Source of the DNA: Treponema sp.
GTDB taxonomy: Bacteria; Spirochaetota; Spirochaetia; Treponematales; Breznakiellaceae
NCBI GenBank assembly: GCA_031277045.1
Contig: JAISLX010000122.1
Coordinates: 1 to 29,963 of the forward strand
Direction: 5' to 3'
DNA length: 29,963 bases
Part shown: positions 1 to 7,320 of the stretch, in pieces
Layout of the letters: each line of letters opens with the position of its first letter
Numbering within the stretch: position 1 is the first letter of the stretch
Position numbers and translations under genes: made by a program
The notes under the pieces: model-generated
Database searches by the model: none
Told to the model about the DNA's origin: nothing
The model's input: only the letters and a program-made list of their open reading frames with translations

Positions 1-115
1 CGGCGGCGGGAATGTTCCAGGGGACCGCGTTGGCCGTCATAACGGGCAGCCAATCCTTTGCCATAGAGAGCTGGCCTTCGCGGTCGTTGGGCAGCCAGTC
101 TTTACTTGTTGACAT
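1..115 (-). CDS. Uncharacterised protein, 5' part only (runs off the left edge)
   Basis: The first 38 codons of a minus-strand gene are visible. It starts at an ATG at 115 with GGAG nine bases upstream and begins MSTSKDWLPNDREGQLSMAK. The motif KDWLP occurs twice about 20 residues apart. There is no signal peptide in the visible part. From memory, this kind of N-terminus (DWLP, then RE, then MA, then W) starts uncharacterised proteins of termite-gut treponemes, but I cannot confirm the family. Its leader carries the 21-bp repeat array. An open frame through that array ends at 102, fourteen bases inside this gene. No function is assigned. Confidence 0.6.
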   Translation of the reverse strand, partial: MSTSKDWLPNDREGQLSMAKDWLPVMTANAVPWNIPAA

Positions 116-164
116 ATAAAGCTCCTTTTGTTGGATAGGGGTTATATGCAGGCTGATTTACGGT

Positions 165-374
165 GAATCTGCCCCCGTTTGAGACGAATCTGCCCCCGGC
201 CACATTGAATCTGCCCCCGTTTGGGTTGAATCTGCCTCCGGCCAGAATGAATCTGCCTCCGGCCAGAATGAATCTGCCTCCGGCCACGTTGAATCTGCCC
301 CCGGTTGGGACGAATCTGCCCCCGTCCGGCATGAATCTGCCTCCGGCGAAGACAAATCTGCCCCCGTTTGGGAT
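165..374. repeat. Ten-copy 21-bp tandem repeat array
   Basis: Ten units of exactly 21 bases start at 165, 186, 207, 228, 249, 270, 291, 312, 333 and 354. Each has a near-invariant core GAATCTGCCYCCG (the last unit starts with A) followed by eight variable bases. Units 4 and 5 are identical. Read on the minus strand the array lies between a possible promoter (378-408) and the gene starting at 115, so it would be a 5' leader. The unit is open in almost every frame (NLPPxxx on plus; GGRFxxx, GADSxxx and RGQIxxx on minus), so open frames here are not evidence of coding. The core plus spacer is far too short for CRISPR. Confidence 0.95.
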
Positions 375-377
375 GGA

Positions 378-408
378 ATTATTGTGGTATTTTTGGAAAA
401 TTTGTCAA
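378..408 (-). promoter_or_regulatory. Possible sigma-70 promoter upstream of the repeat leader
   Basis: On the minus strand a perfect -35 TTGACA (403-408) is followed by an AT-rich stretch. It offers CACAAT (381-386, spacer 16) or AATAAT (378-383, spacer 19) as the -10. The -35 is good and the -10 or its spacing is imperfect. It would drive a leader of about 250 bases through the 21-bp repeats into the gene starting at 115, separate from the fliJ operon that ends at 464. Confidence 0.45.
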
Positions 409-414
409 TGACGA

Positions 415-446
415 AAATTCAGGGCAGCTTTCCAAAAACTGAATTT
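415..446 (-). terminator. Weak terminator-like inverted repeat after fliJ
   Basis: AAATTCAG (415-422) and CTGAATTT (439-446) form an 8-bp stem with a 16-base loop, starting 18 bases past the fliJ stop on the minus strand. The loop holds TTTTTGGAAAG, and an alternative pairing uses CTTTCC and GGAAAG. There is no clean T-run after the stem, so this is only a possible end point for the long operon. Confidence 0.35.
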
Positions 447-463
447 CCGGGGAAAGTTTCGGT

Positions 464-910
464 TTACAGGTCCCTTAACGGCCGGCCGCCGGCCATATCG
501 TCCAGGGCTTTGATTTCCCCGGAAAATACGGCCTTGCGGTATTCTCCGGCCTGTTTTTCCCTGAGTTTGTCCAGAACCTTGCGTTCCCGGGAAGCTTCGA
601 GAAAAACCTTCCGCGCTTCCTCTACCCGGGCCTGGGCTTCGGCGGCCTCCCGCAGCAGTTCCTCTTTTGTTTGGTCAAGACGCCTGATGTAAAACTCGCG
701 GGCGCGGTAATAATCCGCCAGGTTTTCCGCCGGAACGCCGTGGTTCCGGTATTCGTCCCAGGCCCCCCGGCGGAGAAGGGCCAGTTCCTTAAGCCGGTTC
801 TCGACAGCGCTCAGTTCCCCGACAGCCCTGCCCAGCGCGATTTCCGCCTCCCGCTCCCGGTGTTTTCGCAGTTCCAGAATTTTTTCCAGGGAAAATTGAA
901 AACGCCTCAT
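464..910 (-). CDS. fliJ: Flagellar export chaperone FliJ
   Basis: This 148-residue protein is charged and almost wholly helical, with a Glu/Arg/Lys-rich coiled-coil pattern throughout. It starts MRRFQFSLEKILELRKHRE, typical of FliJ N-termini (F-x-LE-x-IL-x-LR). FliJ is the central stalk of the type III export ATPase; it contacts the FliI hexamer and the FlhA gate and recycles export chaperones. The length matches the family (about 147). The ATG overlaps the fliI stop by four bases (ATGA), so translation is coupled. It is the last gene of the minus-strand run. The sequence is poorly conserved in this family, so the call rests on pattern plus position after fliI. Confidence 0.93.
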   Translation of the reverse strand: MRRFQFSLEKILELRKHREREAEIALGRAVGELSAVENRLKELALLRRGAWDEYRNHGVPAENLADYYRAREFYIRRLDQTKEELLREAAEAQARVEEARKVFLEASRERKVLDKLREKQAGEYRKAVFSGEIKALDDMAGGRPLRDL

Positions 911-2364
911 GTCCCTGTTCCGGAGGAACCCGTTTCGCCTGAATCCACTTCACCGGGAGCCGCTTCCTGGGAGTCCATCTCATGGGAGTCCATTTCATGG
1001 ACGTCCATCTCATGGACAGGAATCTGCACTTCCGCGATATTTCCCAGGAGCTGCAGCGTCGAAGCAAGGGGACACCTGTCCTCTATATCCTGGACAAGAA
1101 AATCGCGGATGGCCTGATGTTTCGCGATGGCCGCGTCAATATCCGCGCTGGAACCGGCGTGATAGGCCCCCACATTGATAAGGTCCTCCGCCTCCGCGTA
1201 GACGGCTATGTGGCGGCGGACATTCAGGGCCGCGCGGGCGCTTTCCTTTCCCGCGACCCTCAAAGCCTTGCGGGAAATACTCTGCAGTACGTCGATGGCG
1301 GGGTAGTGGCCAGCCTGGGCCAGGTCCCGGGAAAGAACGATGTGGCCGTCGAGTATCCCCCTAACCGTATCGGCCACCGGCTCATCCATATCGTCTCCCT
1401 CAACAAGGATCGTATAAAACCCGGTGATGGTTCCCCGTTCGGACGTACCGCAGCGTTCAAGAAGTTTCGGCATGGAATCAAACATGCTGGGCGGGTAGCC
1501 CCTGGTGGCGGGAGGTTCGCCGCTGGAAAGTCCTATTTCCCGCTGGGCGCGGGCCACGCGGGTTACCGAATCGAAAAGGAGCATCACGTCAAGTCCCTGG
1601 TCCCTAAAGTACTCCGCCACCGCGGTGGCGGTGTAGGCGCCCCGCAGCCGCGCCAGGGGCGGCGAATCGGAGGTGCTGACCACCAGTACCGAACGGGCAA
1701 GACCCTCCTGCCCCAGATCGTTTTCGATAAATTCGATAACTTCCCGGCCGCGCTCGCCGATAAGGGCCACCACGTTGACATCGGCGTTGGTGTTCCGGGC
1801 GATCATCCCCAGCAGCGTGGATTTTCCCACGCCGGACCCCGCGAAGATTCCCATGCGCTGCCCCCGGCCCACGGCCAAAAGTCCGTCTATGGCCCTGACT
1901 CCGGTAACGATACGTTCAGTTACCTGGGGCCGGCTGAGGGAGTCCGGGGGTTTTGCCATAACGGGATAGCGGAGGGTTTCCCCGGTGTCTTCCTTGCCGT
2001 CTACCGGGTTTCCCATGTAGTCCAGTACCCGGCCCAAAAGTTTCCGGGAAACCGGCACTTCCAGCGCGGCGCCGCTGGCGACTACCCGGTCCCCAATCTC
2101 AATGCCGGTGGTTTCCCCGTAGACCATAAGCTGAACGGTCTGCTCGTGAAGCCCCACGACTTCGGCGATGACGACAAACCGCCCCGCCCCCGCCATGATT
2201 CGGCAAATTTCCCCCACGGTGGCCTGGGGCCCCCGGCTTTCCACGAGTATGCCCCGCACTTTGGAAATTCTGCCCACGCACTTAATTGGATCGGCGCTTT
2301 CCACGCTTTTCCGGTATTTGGCGAACGGAGCTTCTACATCAGCGGTTTGCCGCATTTCGCGCAT
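907..2364 (-). CDS. fliI: Flagellum-specific export ATPase FliI
   Basis: FliI hydrolyses ATP to energise loading of substrates into the flagellar type III export gate, with FliH as regulator and FliJ as stalk. This 485-residue protein has an N-terminal beta-barrel region (about 20-100), a Walker A loop GSGVGKST near residue 180, and a Walker B segment DVMLLFDSVTRVARAQ typical of the FliI/YscN/F1-beta family. The conserved part ends near LLGNIAEVQIP. After it comes a tail of about 35 residues with HEMD repeats and acidic/Ser/Gly residues, which I do not know from other FliI proteins. The ATG at 2364 has GGAG seven bases upstream. A structured 128-base gap separates it from fliH. Confidence 0.97.
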   Translation of the reverse strand: MREMRQTADVEAPFAKYRKSVESADPIKCVGRISKVRGILVESRGPQATVGEICRIMAGAGRFVVIAEVVGLHEQTVQLMVYGETTGIEIGDRVVASGAALEVPVSRKLLGRVLDYMGNPVDGKEDTGETLRYPVMAKPPDSLSRPQVTERIVTGVRAIDGLLAVGRGQRMGIFAGSGVGKSTLLGMIARNTNADVNVVALIGERGREVIEFIENDLGQEGLARSVLVVSTSDSPPLARLRGAYTATAVAEYFRDQGLDVMLLFDSVTRVARAQREIGLSSGEPPATRGYPPSMFDSMPKLLERCGTSERGTITGFYTILVEGDDMDEPVADTVRGILDGHIVLSRDLAQAGHYPAIDVLQSISRKALRVAGKESARAALNVRRHIAVYAEAEDLINVGAYHAGSSADIDAAIAKHQAIRDFLVQDIEDRCPLASTLQLLGNIAEVQIPVHEMDVHEMDSHEMDSQEAAPGEVDSGETGSSGTGT

Positions 2365-2414
2365 AACATCTCCAAAAATCGCCTGACCGGCGATTTCTTG
2401 CCCCGCAAACTGCG

Positions 2415-2463
2415 AAAAGACACCCGGTAACCGGGGTTTCCGTGTCCTTTTTCAACGAAAAAG
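2415..2463 (-). other. Structured fliH-fliI intercistronic region
   Basis: The 128-base gap 2365-2492 contains nested inverted repeats. AAAAGACAC (2415-2423) pairs imperfectly with GTGTCCTTTT (2442-2451) around an inner CCGG-TAA-CCGG. CTTTTTC (2447-2453) pairs with GAAAAAG (2457-2463) over a loop of three. The two foldings share bases, so they are mutually exclusive. There is no T-run suited to termination. A 42-codon open frame crosses the gap but has no ribosome-binding site and overlaps the fliI start. Confidence 0.5.
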
Positions 2464-2492
2464 CCATAAAAACCCGCACACGCAACAGGCTC

Positions 2493-3470
2493 CTAGGTCT
2501 CCGTGCCGGGCGGCGTCGATCCTGAGGTTTCGGAATTGGACTTTGGCCTGGTTTTGATCGGGGAAAGTTCCAGAATCTTGGACTCAAGTTCCGCAAGCTG
2601 GCTGGATATGCGGGCATCGATCTCGCCAAAATCGGTTTCGATTATGCAGCCCCCGCTGTCCACGGCGGAATCTTCCTGCACCTGTATGCCTTTCACCCCT
2701 TCCATCATTTGGATAAAATCTTTGATATGGCTGGTGGTTAGATTTAGATCCGCCATGCTCACGCGGATGATCACGTTTCCCCGCGTTTTTACCTTGCGCA
2801 GGGCCTGGACCACGTTTTGAAGGATCACGGCCCCCTGGTTTTCGGTAATCGTCTTTACCACCTTGCGCGTAAGGAGGAGCACCAGATCGACAATCTCCTG
2901 CTCGGTTTCCGCGAGAATCTCCGCCCGCTTGTCCTGGGCCCGCTCAAGGACTATCTGGGTACGCTGGATAAGCCGTTCGACTTCCGCATGGCCCTGGGCG
3001 TAGCCTTCTTCTTTTCCCGCCTCCCGGGCCGCTTCCAGGGCTTCTTTTTTTTCGTTTTCCAGGTTAAGGCGGCTTTCCTCTTCCCGCTTGCGGATGTTTT
3101 CCCCGGCTTCCGCGATGATCCGCTGGGCCTCGGCCTTCGCCGCTTCTTTTACCGCCTCGGCTTCTTCCCCCTTAAGCTTTGCCTCACGACCGGCCTGCTC
3201 CCGTGCCTCGGTCAGAATCCGCTCCGCCTCGATATGGGACGCATTGATCAGCGCCTCCCGCTCCAGGTCCCACTGGAATTTAAATTCTTCCGCCTCCCGC
3301 CTTAGATCATCGGCGGTGGGACCGGAATAAACTTCCTGGGGGCTGGAAACCTCCTCCACCTCTTCTTTGGGGGCAAGATGGGCAAGTTCCGCGAAAGAGG
3401 TAGGCGGGGGCAGCACTATCCGGGGACCGTTGCTGGTAATCTCGGCCGGCCTAAAAACTGTCTTCGCCAA
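2493..3470 (-). CDS. fliH: Flagellar assembly protein FliH
   Basis: FliH is the peripheral stalk and negative regulator of the FliI ATPase and tethers it to the C-ring. The product has 325 residues. Residues about 55-190 are a long Glu/Ala/Lys-rich coiled coil, including ALEAAREAGKEEGYAQGHAE, the usual FliH A/G-rich helix signature. A C-terminal V-ATPase subunit E-like domain follows (VDLVLLLTRKVVKTITENQ, then GNVIIRVSMADL, then DSGGCIIETDFGEIDARI). It starts with TTG at 3470, with GGAGGGAG nine bases upstream; no better in-frame ATG lies near. It follows fliG after 50 bases. Confidence 0.95.
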   Translation of the reverse strand: MAKTVFRPAEITSNGPRIVLPPPTSFAELAHLAPKEEVEEVSSPQEVYSGPTADDLRREAEEFKFQWDLEREALINASHIEAERILTEAREQAGREAKLKGEEAEAVKEAAKAEAQRIIAEAGENIRKREEESRLNLENEKKEALEAAREAGKEEGYAQGHAEVERLIQRTQIVLERAQDKRAEILAETEQEIVDLVLLLTRKVVKTITENQGAVILQNVVQALRKVKTRGNVIIRVSMADLNLTTSHIKDFIQMMEGVKGIQVQEDSAVDSGGCIIETDFGEIDARISSQLAELESKILELSPIKTRPKSNSETSGSTPPGTET

Positions 3471-3520
3471 AATCGACTCCCTCCGCGCGTATCCGGTTTC
3501 CGGAAAAAATTCCCCGCACC

Positions 3521-4591
3521 CTAAACGACCAGTTCGTCCTCACCCGCGCGGGCAACCACGATTTCCCCGGTGTCTTCCAGATGGCGGATAATCGAAACGA
3601 TCTTCTGCTGGGCTTCCTCAACATCTTTAAGGCGGACCGGACCCATGTATTCCATGTCTTCTTTAAGCATACTGGCGGCGCGCTTGGACATGTTGCGGAA
3701 TATTTTATCCTGCACCTCGGTATCCACCGATTTTAGGGCCTTGGAAAGTTCCTGGGAATCCACTTCCCGTAGCACTTTCTGAATAGACTTGTCGTCCAGC
3801 ATGACAATGTCTTCGAAGACGAACATCCGCTTCTTGATATCCTCCGCCAGTTCCGGATCCTCTTCCTCCAGGGCTTCGATAATCTGCTTTTCCGACGCCC
3901 GGTCTACCAGGTTGAGAATCTCGACAATGCTGTCAACGCCGCCGGCGGTGGTGTAGTCCTCGCTGGACAGGGTTGAAAGCTTTTTCTCCAGCACCCGCTC
4001 AACCTCCCGCAGAACTTCCGGGCTGGTACGGTCCATCGTGGCGATACGGCGGGACACGTCGCTCTGCACTTCGTTGGGAAGGCTCTTCAGAATAACCGAC
4101 GCCTTGTTCGGTTCCAGGTAGGCCAGAATAAGGGCTATGGTCTGGGGATGTTCCTGCTGAATAAAGTTCAGCAGATGGGCCGGATCGGTACGGCGGATAA
4201 AATCGAAGGGCCGCACCTGCAGGCTGGAGGTAAGACGGTTAATGATGTCGATGGCCTTCTGGCTGCCCAGTGATTTTTCCAGGAGTTCCCTGGCGTAGTC
4301 GATGCCCCCGGTGGTGATGAACTGGTTGGCCATCATCAGTTCCTGGAACTCCTGCAGAATATTGTCCTTCTGTTCAGGCTCAACCGTTTCCATCCGGGCG
4401 ATCTCAAAGGTCAGGGTTTCGATCTCGTCCTCCCGCAGGTATTTGAAGATCTCGGCGGAAATTTCCGAGCCGATGGAAACGAGGAAAATGGCCGCCTTCT
4501 GACGGCCGGTGAATTCTTTGACGCCCTTTTTCTTGCCCCCCGCCTGGGCAGGGGCCGATGATCCGGCCGCCGGCGCCGACGCTTTCGCCAT
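3521..4591 (-). CDS. fliG: Flagellar motor switch protein FliG
   Basis: FliG links the MS-ring to the C-ring and carries the torque helix that meets the MotA stator. The 356-residue product has an Ala/Gly/Lys-rich N-terminal tail (1-25), then the FliF-binding N domain (GRQKAAIFLVSIGSEIS), the middle domain with the EHPQ motif (EHPQTIALILAYL), and a C-terminal domain with charged residues (VMLDDKSIQKVLREVD) and VEEAQQKIV near the end. Spirochaetes usually have two FliG paralogues. From memory, the copy next to fliF in treponemes is FliG2, the one needed for motor assembly. Its ribosome-binding site (GGAGGAA) lies inside the fliF 3' end, and the two genes are three bases apart. Confidence 0.97.
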   Translation of the reverse strand: MAKASAPAAGSSAPAQAGGKKKGVKEFTGRQKAAIFLVSIGSEISAEIFKYLREDEIETLTFEIARMETVEPEQKDNILQEFQELMMANQFITTGGIDYARELLEKSLGSQKAIDIINRLTSSLQVRPFDFIRRTDPAHLLNFIQQEHPQTIALILAYLEPNKASVILKSLPNEVQSDVSRRIATMDRTSPEVLREVERVLEKKLSTLSSEDYTTAGGVDSIVEILNLVDRASEKQIIEALEEEDPELAEDIKKRMFVFEDIVMLDDKSIQKVLREVDSQELSKALKSVDTEVQDKIFRNMSKRAASMLKEDMEYMGPVRLKDVEEAQQKIVSIIRHLEDTGEIVVARAGEDELVV

Positions 4592-4594
4592 GTT

Positions 4595-6298
4595 TTATTC
4601 CTCCAACAGCCAGGTTCTGATAAGCTGGGCTACGTCTTCCGGATGTTCCTTGGCCATATTGGTCACGTTTTCCTGCATATCCAGCCGCGCCCGTTCCTCG
4701 ACGGAGATGGACACATCCACCCCCTCGTCTTCCGACTGCGCGATAGCGCTCTCCCGGATTGCCTGTTCGCGCCGGGCCCGTTCATCCTCCGCAAGCCGCC
4801 GGCGGCGTTCCAGTTCCCGGCTTACCGCCCGGAAAATAATAAAGGAGAGCAGCAGCACTACCACGCCGATGAGGAATATCAGCAGGGTGGTCTGGAACTG
4901 TTTCTGCCGGAAATAAGCGGCGTCTTCCTCTTTAAACTGGCTTGTCCTGTCAAAGGGGATATTCTGAACGGTTACCGAATCTCCCCGGGCGGCGTTGTAA
5001 CCCACCGCATCCTGTACCAGAAGCTGGGCGGAACGAAGCTGCTCAGGCGGCACGGGAACATAGTCCCGCTCGATGGAACCGTCGGCGGCGATAAGGGGAT
5101 TTTTCTTGTCGTCGTACTTCCACTTCCACTGCCCGTCAATGTTTACCGAAACGGTAACCCGGTCTATTTGGGGACTCCGCTCCTCCTGGGATTTTTCGCT
5201 GTTGACCACCTCGTTGTGAACTCTGGTTTCCTGCTTCATGGATCCGTAAAGATTCGACATGTCCTTAAAAGCGGGGGGAGTCTGGCCTTCCACGCCGGCG
5301 GGGCCTTCGGGGTTGAATCCGGTCCCCGTCCAGGTAGTGCCGGAGGTGCTTTCCGAAATAGTAAGAGAATCCAGCAGTTCCGAATCGTCGTAGGACAGCC
5401 CGGGGGTTCGTTCCTTTTTGACGATGGGGGAATAGGTTTCCCGTGCGATACTTTTTTGGGACATGTCCATGTTGATTTTGATATTGAGATCCCGAACCCG
5501 GTCGGCGCCAAACGTTACCTGCAGGGCGGCAAGAACCTGGGAACGGTACTTTGCCTCCAGAGTTTGGATAAATTTGTTTTCCCGCTCGATCAAAACAAGC
5601 CGGTCCGCGGCCGCCATATTCTCAAAATCGTTAAGAACGTTCCCGGCCTGATCGGTAATCACGATATTGTCGTCCGTCAGTCCCTCAATGGCGAAACGGA
5701 GCAGTTTTTGGATCCCCTCAATCTTTTTGCGGTTGGTGATAATATCACTGCCCGGACGGGGCGTGATAATAACGCTGGCGGTAGTCGGGTTCTGTTCGGA
5801 ACGGAACAGGGCCCGCTCGGGAAAGACCACCGTTACATCGGCGTCGTCCACCTCGTCCAGGGACTCAATGTGGTCGGTAACCATTTGTGTCTGGGCACGG
5901 CGAAAGTTGACGTTCCGCTCAAAATCCGTAATGGTCCACCGTTCCTGGTCAAAAATCTCCCAGGGGTCCGTTCCGGCGGGGATAAGATCTTCCCGGACAA
6001 GAATGGACCTGATCCGGCGCGCCGTTTTCTCATCGGCGACCTGGATCACCCCCGCCGCCGTTACCTGGGCGCGTATTCCCTCTTCGTTGATCCTGGTTAT
6101 GATCTGATCGCGGACCGTCTCGTCCTGAATGGGTATGTCGATAACCGCCACCATCGTGGGAACCGATGAGACCGAAAGCAGGGTAACGATGCCCCCCGTA
6201 ACCGCCAGGACTATCGCCCCCAGAATGATCCGCTGTACCAGCGTAAATTTTTTCCACAGCCCGTGTATCTGGGCCGCCAGTTTTTTTAACCAATCCAT
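4595..6298 (-). CDS. fliF: Flagellar MS-ring protein FliF
   Basis: FliF builds the membrane MS-ring on which rod, C-ring and export gate assemble. The 567 residues match the family (about 550-580). A first membrane segment covers about 23-45 (IILGAIVLAVTGGIVTLLSV). The YscJ/FliF ring-building domains follow, with DADVTVVFPERALF. A second membrane segment lies at about 455-480 (LLIFLIGVVVLLLSFIIF). The C-terminal tail ends EHPEDVAQLIRTWLLEE, the usual FliG-binding motif. The ATG at 6298 is preceded by GGGGGGGAAT. The gap upstream, toward fliE, holds a near-perfect hairpin (6332-6364). Confidence 0.98.
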   Translation of the reverse strand: MDWLKKLAAQIHGLWKKFTLVQRIILGAIVLAVTGGIVTLLSVSSVPTMVAVIDIPIQDETVRDQIITRINEEGIRAQVTAAGVIQVADEKTARRIRSILVREDLIPAGTDPWEIFDQERWTITDFERNVNFRRAQTQMVTDHIESLDEVDDADVTVVFPERALFRSEQNPTTASVIITPRPGSDIITNRKKIEGIQKLLRFAIEGLTDDNIVITDQAGNVLNDFENMAAADRLVLIERENKFIQTLEAKYRSQVLAALQVTFGADRVRDLNIKINMDMSQKSIARETYSPIVKKERTPGLSYDDSELLDSLTISESTSGTTWTGTGFNPEGPAGVEGQTPPAFKDMSNLYGSMKQETRVHNEVVNSEKSQEERSPQIDRVTVSVNIDGQWKWKYDDKKNPLIAADGSIERDYVPVPPEQLRSAQLLVQDAVGYNAARGDSVTVQNIPFDRTSQFKEEDAAYFRQKQFQTTLLIFLIGVVVLLLSFIIFRAVSRELERRRRLAEDERARREQAIRESAIAQSEDEGVDVSISVEERARLDMQENVTNMAKEHPEDVAQLIRTWLLEE

Positions 6299-6331
6299 AT
6301 TCCCCCCCGGATATGTAGGCTTTACCGTAAA

Positions 6332-6364
6332 GGCTTTCCCAAAACTAAAGTTTTTGGGAAAGCC
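6332..6364 (-). repeat. Near-perfect intercistronic hairpin between fliE and fliF
   Basis: GGCTTTCCCAAAACT and AGTTTTTGGGAAAGCC flank a two-base loop, giving a 15-bp stem with one bulged T. It lies in the 91-base gap between the fliE stop and the fliF start and has no T-run after it on the minus strand, so it is not an ordinary terminator. It resembles the hairpin at 17057-17089 (TTCCAAAA and TTGGAA core). It may be an RNA processing or stability element within the operon. Confidence 0.8.
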
Positions 6365-6389
6365 ACCCTGAATTTAGATACGAGGCCCG

Positions 6390-6785
6390 TTACCGCGTAT
6401 TGATAATATCTTTCCAGCCCTGAACCAGGCGGCTCAAAACGTCGCGGCTAATATCCAGGGCCATGCTTGCCTTGGCCTGGGCGATGGTAATATCGTGAAC
6501 ATCCACCGAATCCGGGTCGATAATGGCCCTCTGCGCCAGATCGGAGGCAAAGACATCCAGCGCCGACACTTCGTCCAAAGCCTGGAGCATCGCTTCCTCA
6601 AAAACGCCCGCCCGGGTTACCGCCCCCGCCCCGGTAATTTTCTCAAGGCCGGTAACGCTTTCCCCCGCCGGCCCGGTAAAACCTCCCGGCCGCGTAAAGG
6701 CGTCCGCGGACAGGTGCTTCTCGTGGGTAAGCCTCATGGTTACTTCGCCGGCCCGCCAGCCGCTGTCGATACTGTTTACGTTCAT
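6390..6785 (-). CDS. fliE: Flagellar hook-basal body protein FliE
   Basis: FliE is the first rod component and joins the MS-ring to the proximal rod. The product is 131 residues, somewhat longer than the usual 100-110, with the extra length in an N-terminal region (about 1-60) rich in Thr, Gly and Glu. The C-terminal half is the conserved helical part, with AQAKASMALDISRDVLSRLV and an ending WKDIINTR like other FliE proteins. The ATG at 6785 is preceded by GGGGGGGAACA. It follows flgC after 48 bases in the usual flgB-flgC-fliE order. Confidence 0.93.
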   Translation of the reverse strand: MNVNSIDSGWRAGEVTMRLTHEKHLSADAFTRPGGFTGPAGESVTGLEKITGAGAVTRAGVFEEAMLQALDEVSALDVFASDLAQRAIIDPDSVDVHDITIAQAKASMALDISRDVLSRLVQGWKDIINTR

Positions 6786-6833
6786 TGTTCCCCCCCGCTT
6801 ATATTACAAATGCCGTATCAGGCGCGATTCCCG

Positions 6834-7295
6834 TTACCGGCCCCCTATTTCAAGGGCCCGCTGAAACATGGATTTGGATCCGTCAATAATCGAAGCGTTA
6901 GCCTCGTAAGCCCGGCCCGCGGAGATAAGATCCACCATCTCGGTAACGATATCCACATTGGGCATTTCCACATAACCCGCCCTGGGCCCCGACTTAATCG
7001 CGTCCGGGTGGGTAGGATCGTAGACCAGCTTGTTTTCGGACGCCGTATCCTTTTGTATCTCCAAAACCTTTACCCCTTTTCCCATGCCGTTATTCAGGGA
7101 ATCGGGCAGGAAGGGGGAGCGCCAGTAGGGACCTTCCGTAATGGGCCTCATAATCACCCGGCTGCGGCGGTACGGCCCGCCTTCGCTGGTGCGGGTGGTA
7201 GATACGTTGGCGATATTGTCCGCGATAACGTCATGACGGAGCCGCTCGGCGCTCATCCCGGTTGCGGCGATACTAATCGAACTAAAAATTCCCAT
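6834..7295 (-). CDS. flgC: Flagellar basal-body rod protein FlgC
   Basis: FlgC is a proximal rod subunit exported by the type III apparatus. The 153 residues include the N-terminal rod signature (IAATGMSAERLRHDVIADNI, then ANVSTTRT) and the C-terminal helix (EMPNVDIVTEMVDLISAGRA, then YEANASIIDGSKSMFQRALE). Both termini form the rod coiled coil, and there is no cleaved signal peptide, as expected. AAGGAG lies a suitable distance upstream of the ATG at 7295. The gene is 25 bases downstream of flgB. Confidence 0.97.
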   Translation of the reverse strand: MGIFSSISIAATGMSAERLRHDVIADNIANVSTTRTSEGGPYRRSRVIMRPITEGPYWRSPFLPDSLNNGMGKGVKVLEIQKDTASENKLVYDPTHPDAIKSGPRAGYVEMPNVDIVTEMVDLISAGRAYEANASIIDGSKSMFQRALEIGGR

Positions 7296-7320
7296 TAACG
7301 ATTCTCCTTACGTCCCGCGG

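Noticed and set aside
165..374. CRISPR array
   Set aside because: Core of 13 and spacer of 8 bases with partly repeated spacers do not fit any CRISPR; no cas genes are present.
163..411. Plus-strand NLPP-repeat protein starting at GTG 163
   Set aside because: The repeat unit is open in almost every frame, no good ribosome-binding site precedes it, and the flanks point to a leader on the other strand. Kept as a repeat, not a gene.
982..2430. Long plus-strand open frame opposite fliI (482 codons)
   Set aside because: It is antisense to a clear fliI, has no family motif and has a composition of Pro/Gly/Arg/His typical of a G+C-rich shadow frame.
2365..2490. 42-codon open frame in the fliH-fliI gap
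   Set aside because: It has no ribosome-binding site, overlaps the fliI start and lies in a strongly structured sequence.
4643..6169. Long plus-strand open frame opposite fliF (508 codons)
   Set aside because: It is the reverse-strand shadow of fliF, with no recognisable domain and no ribosome-binding site.
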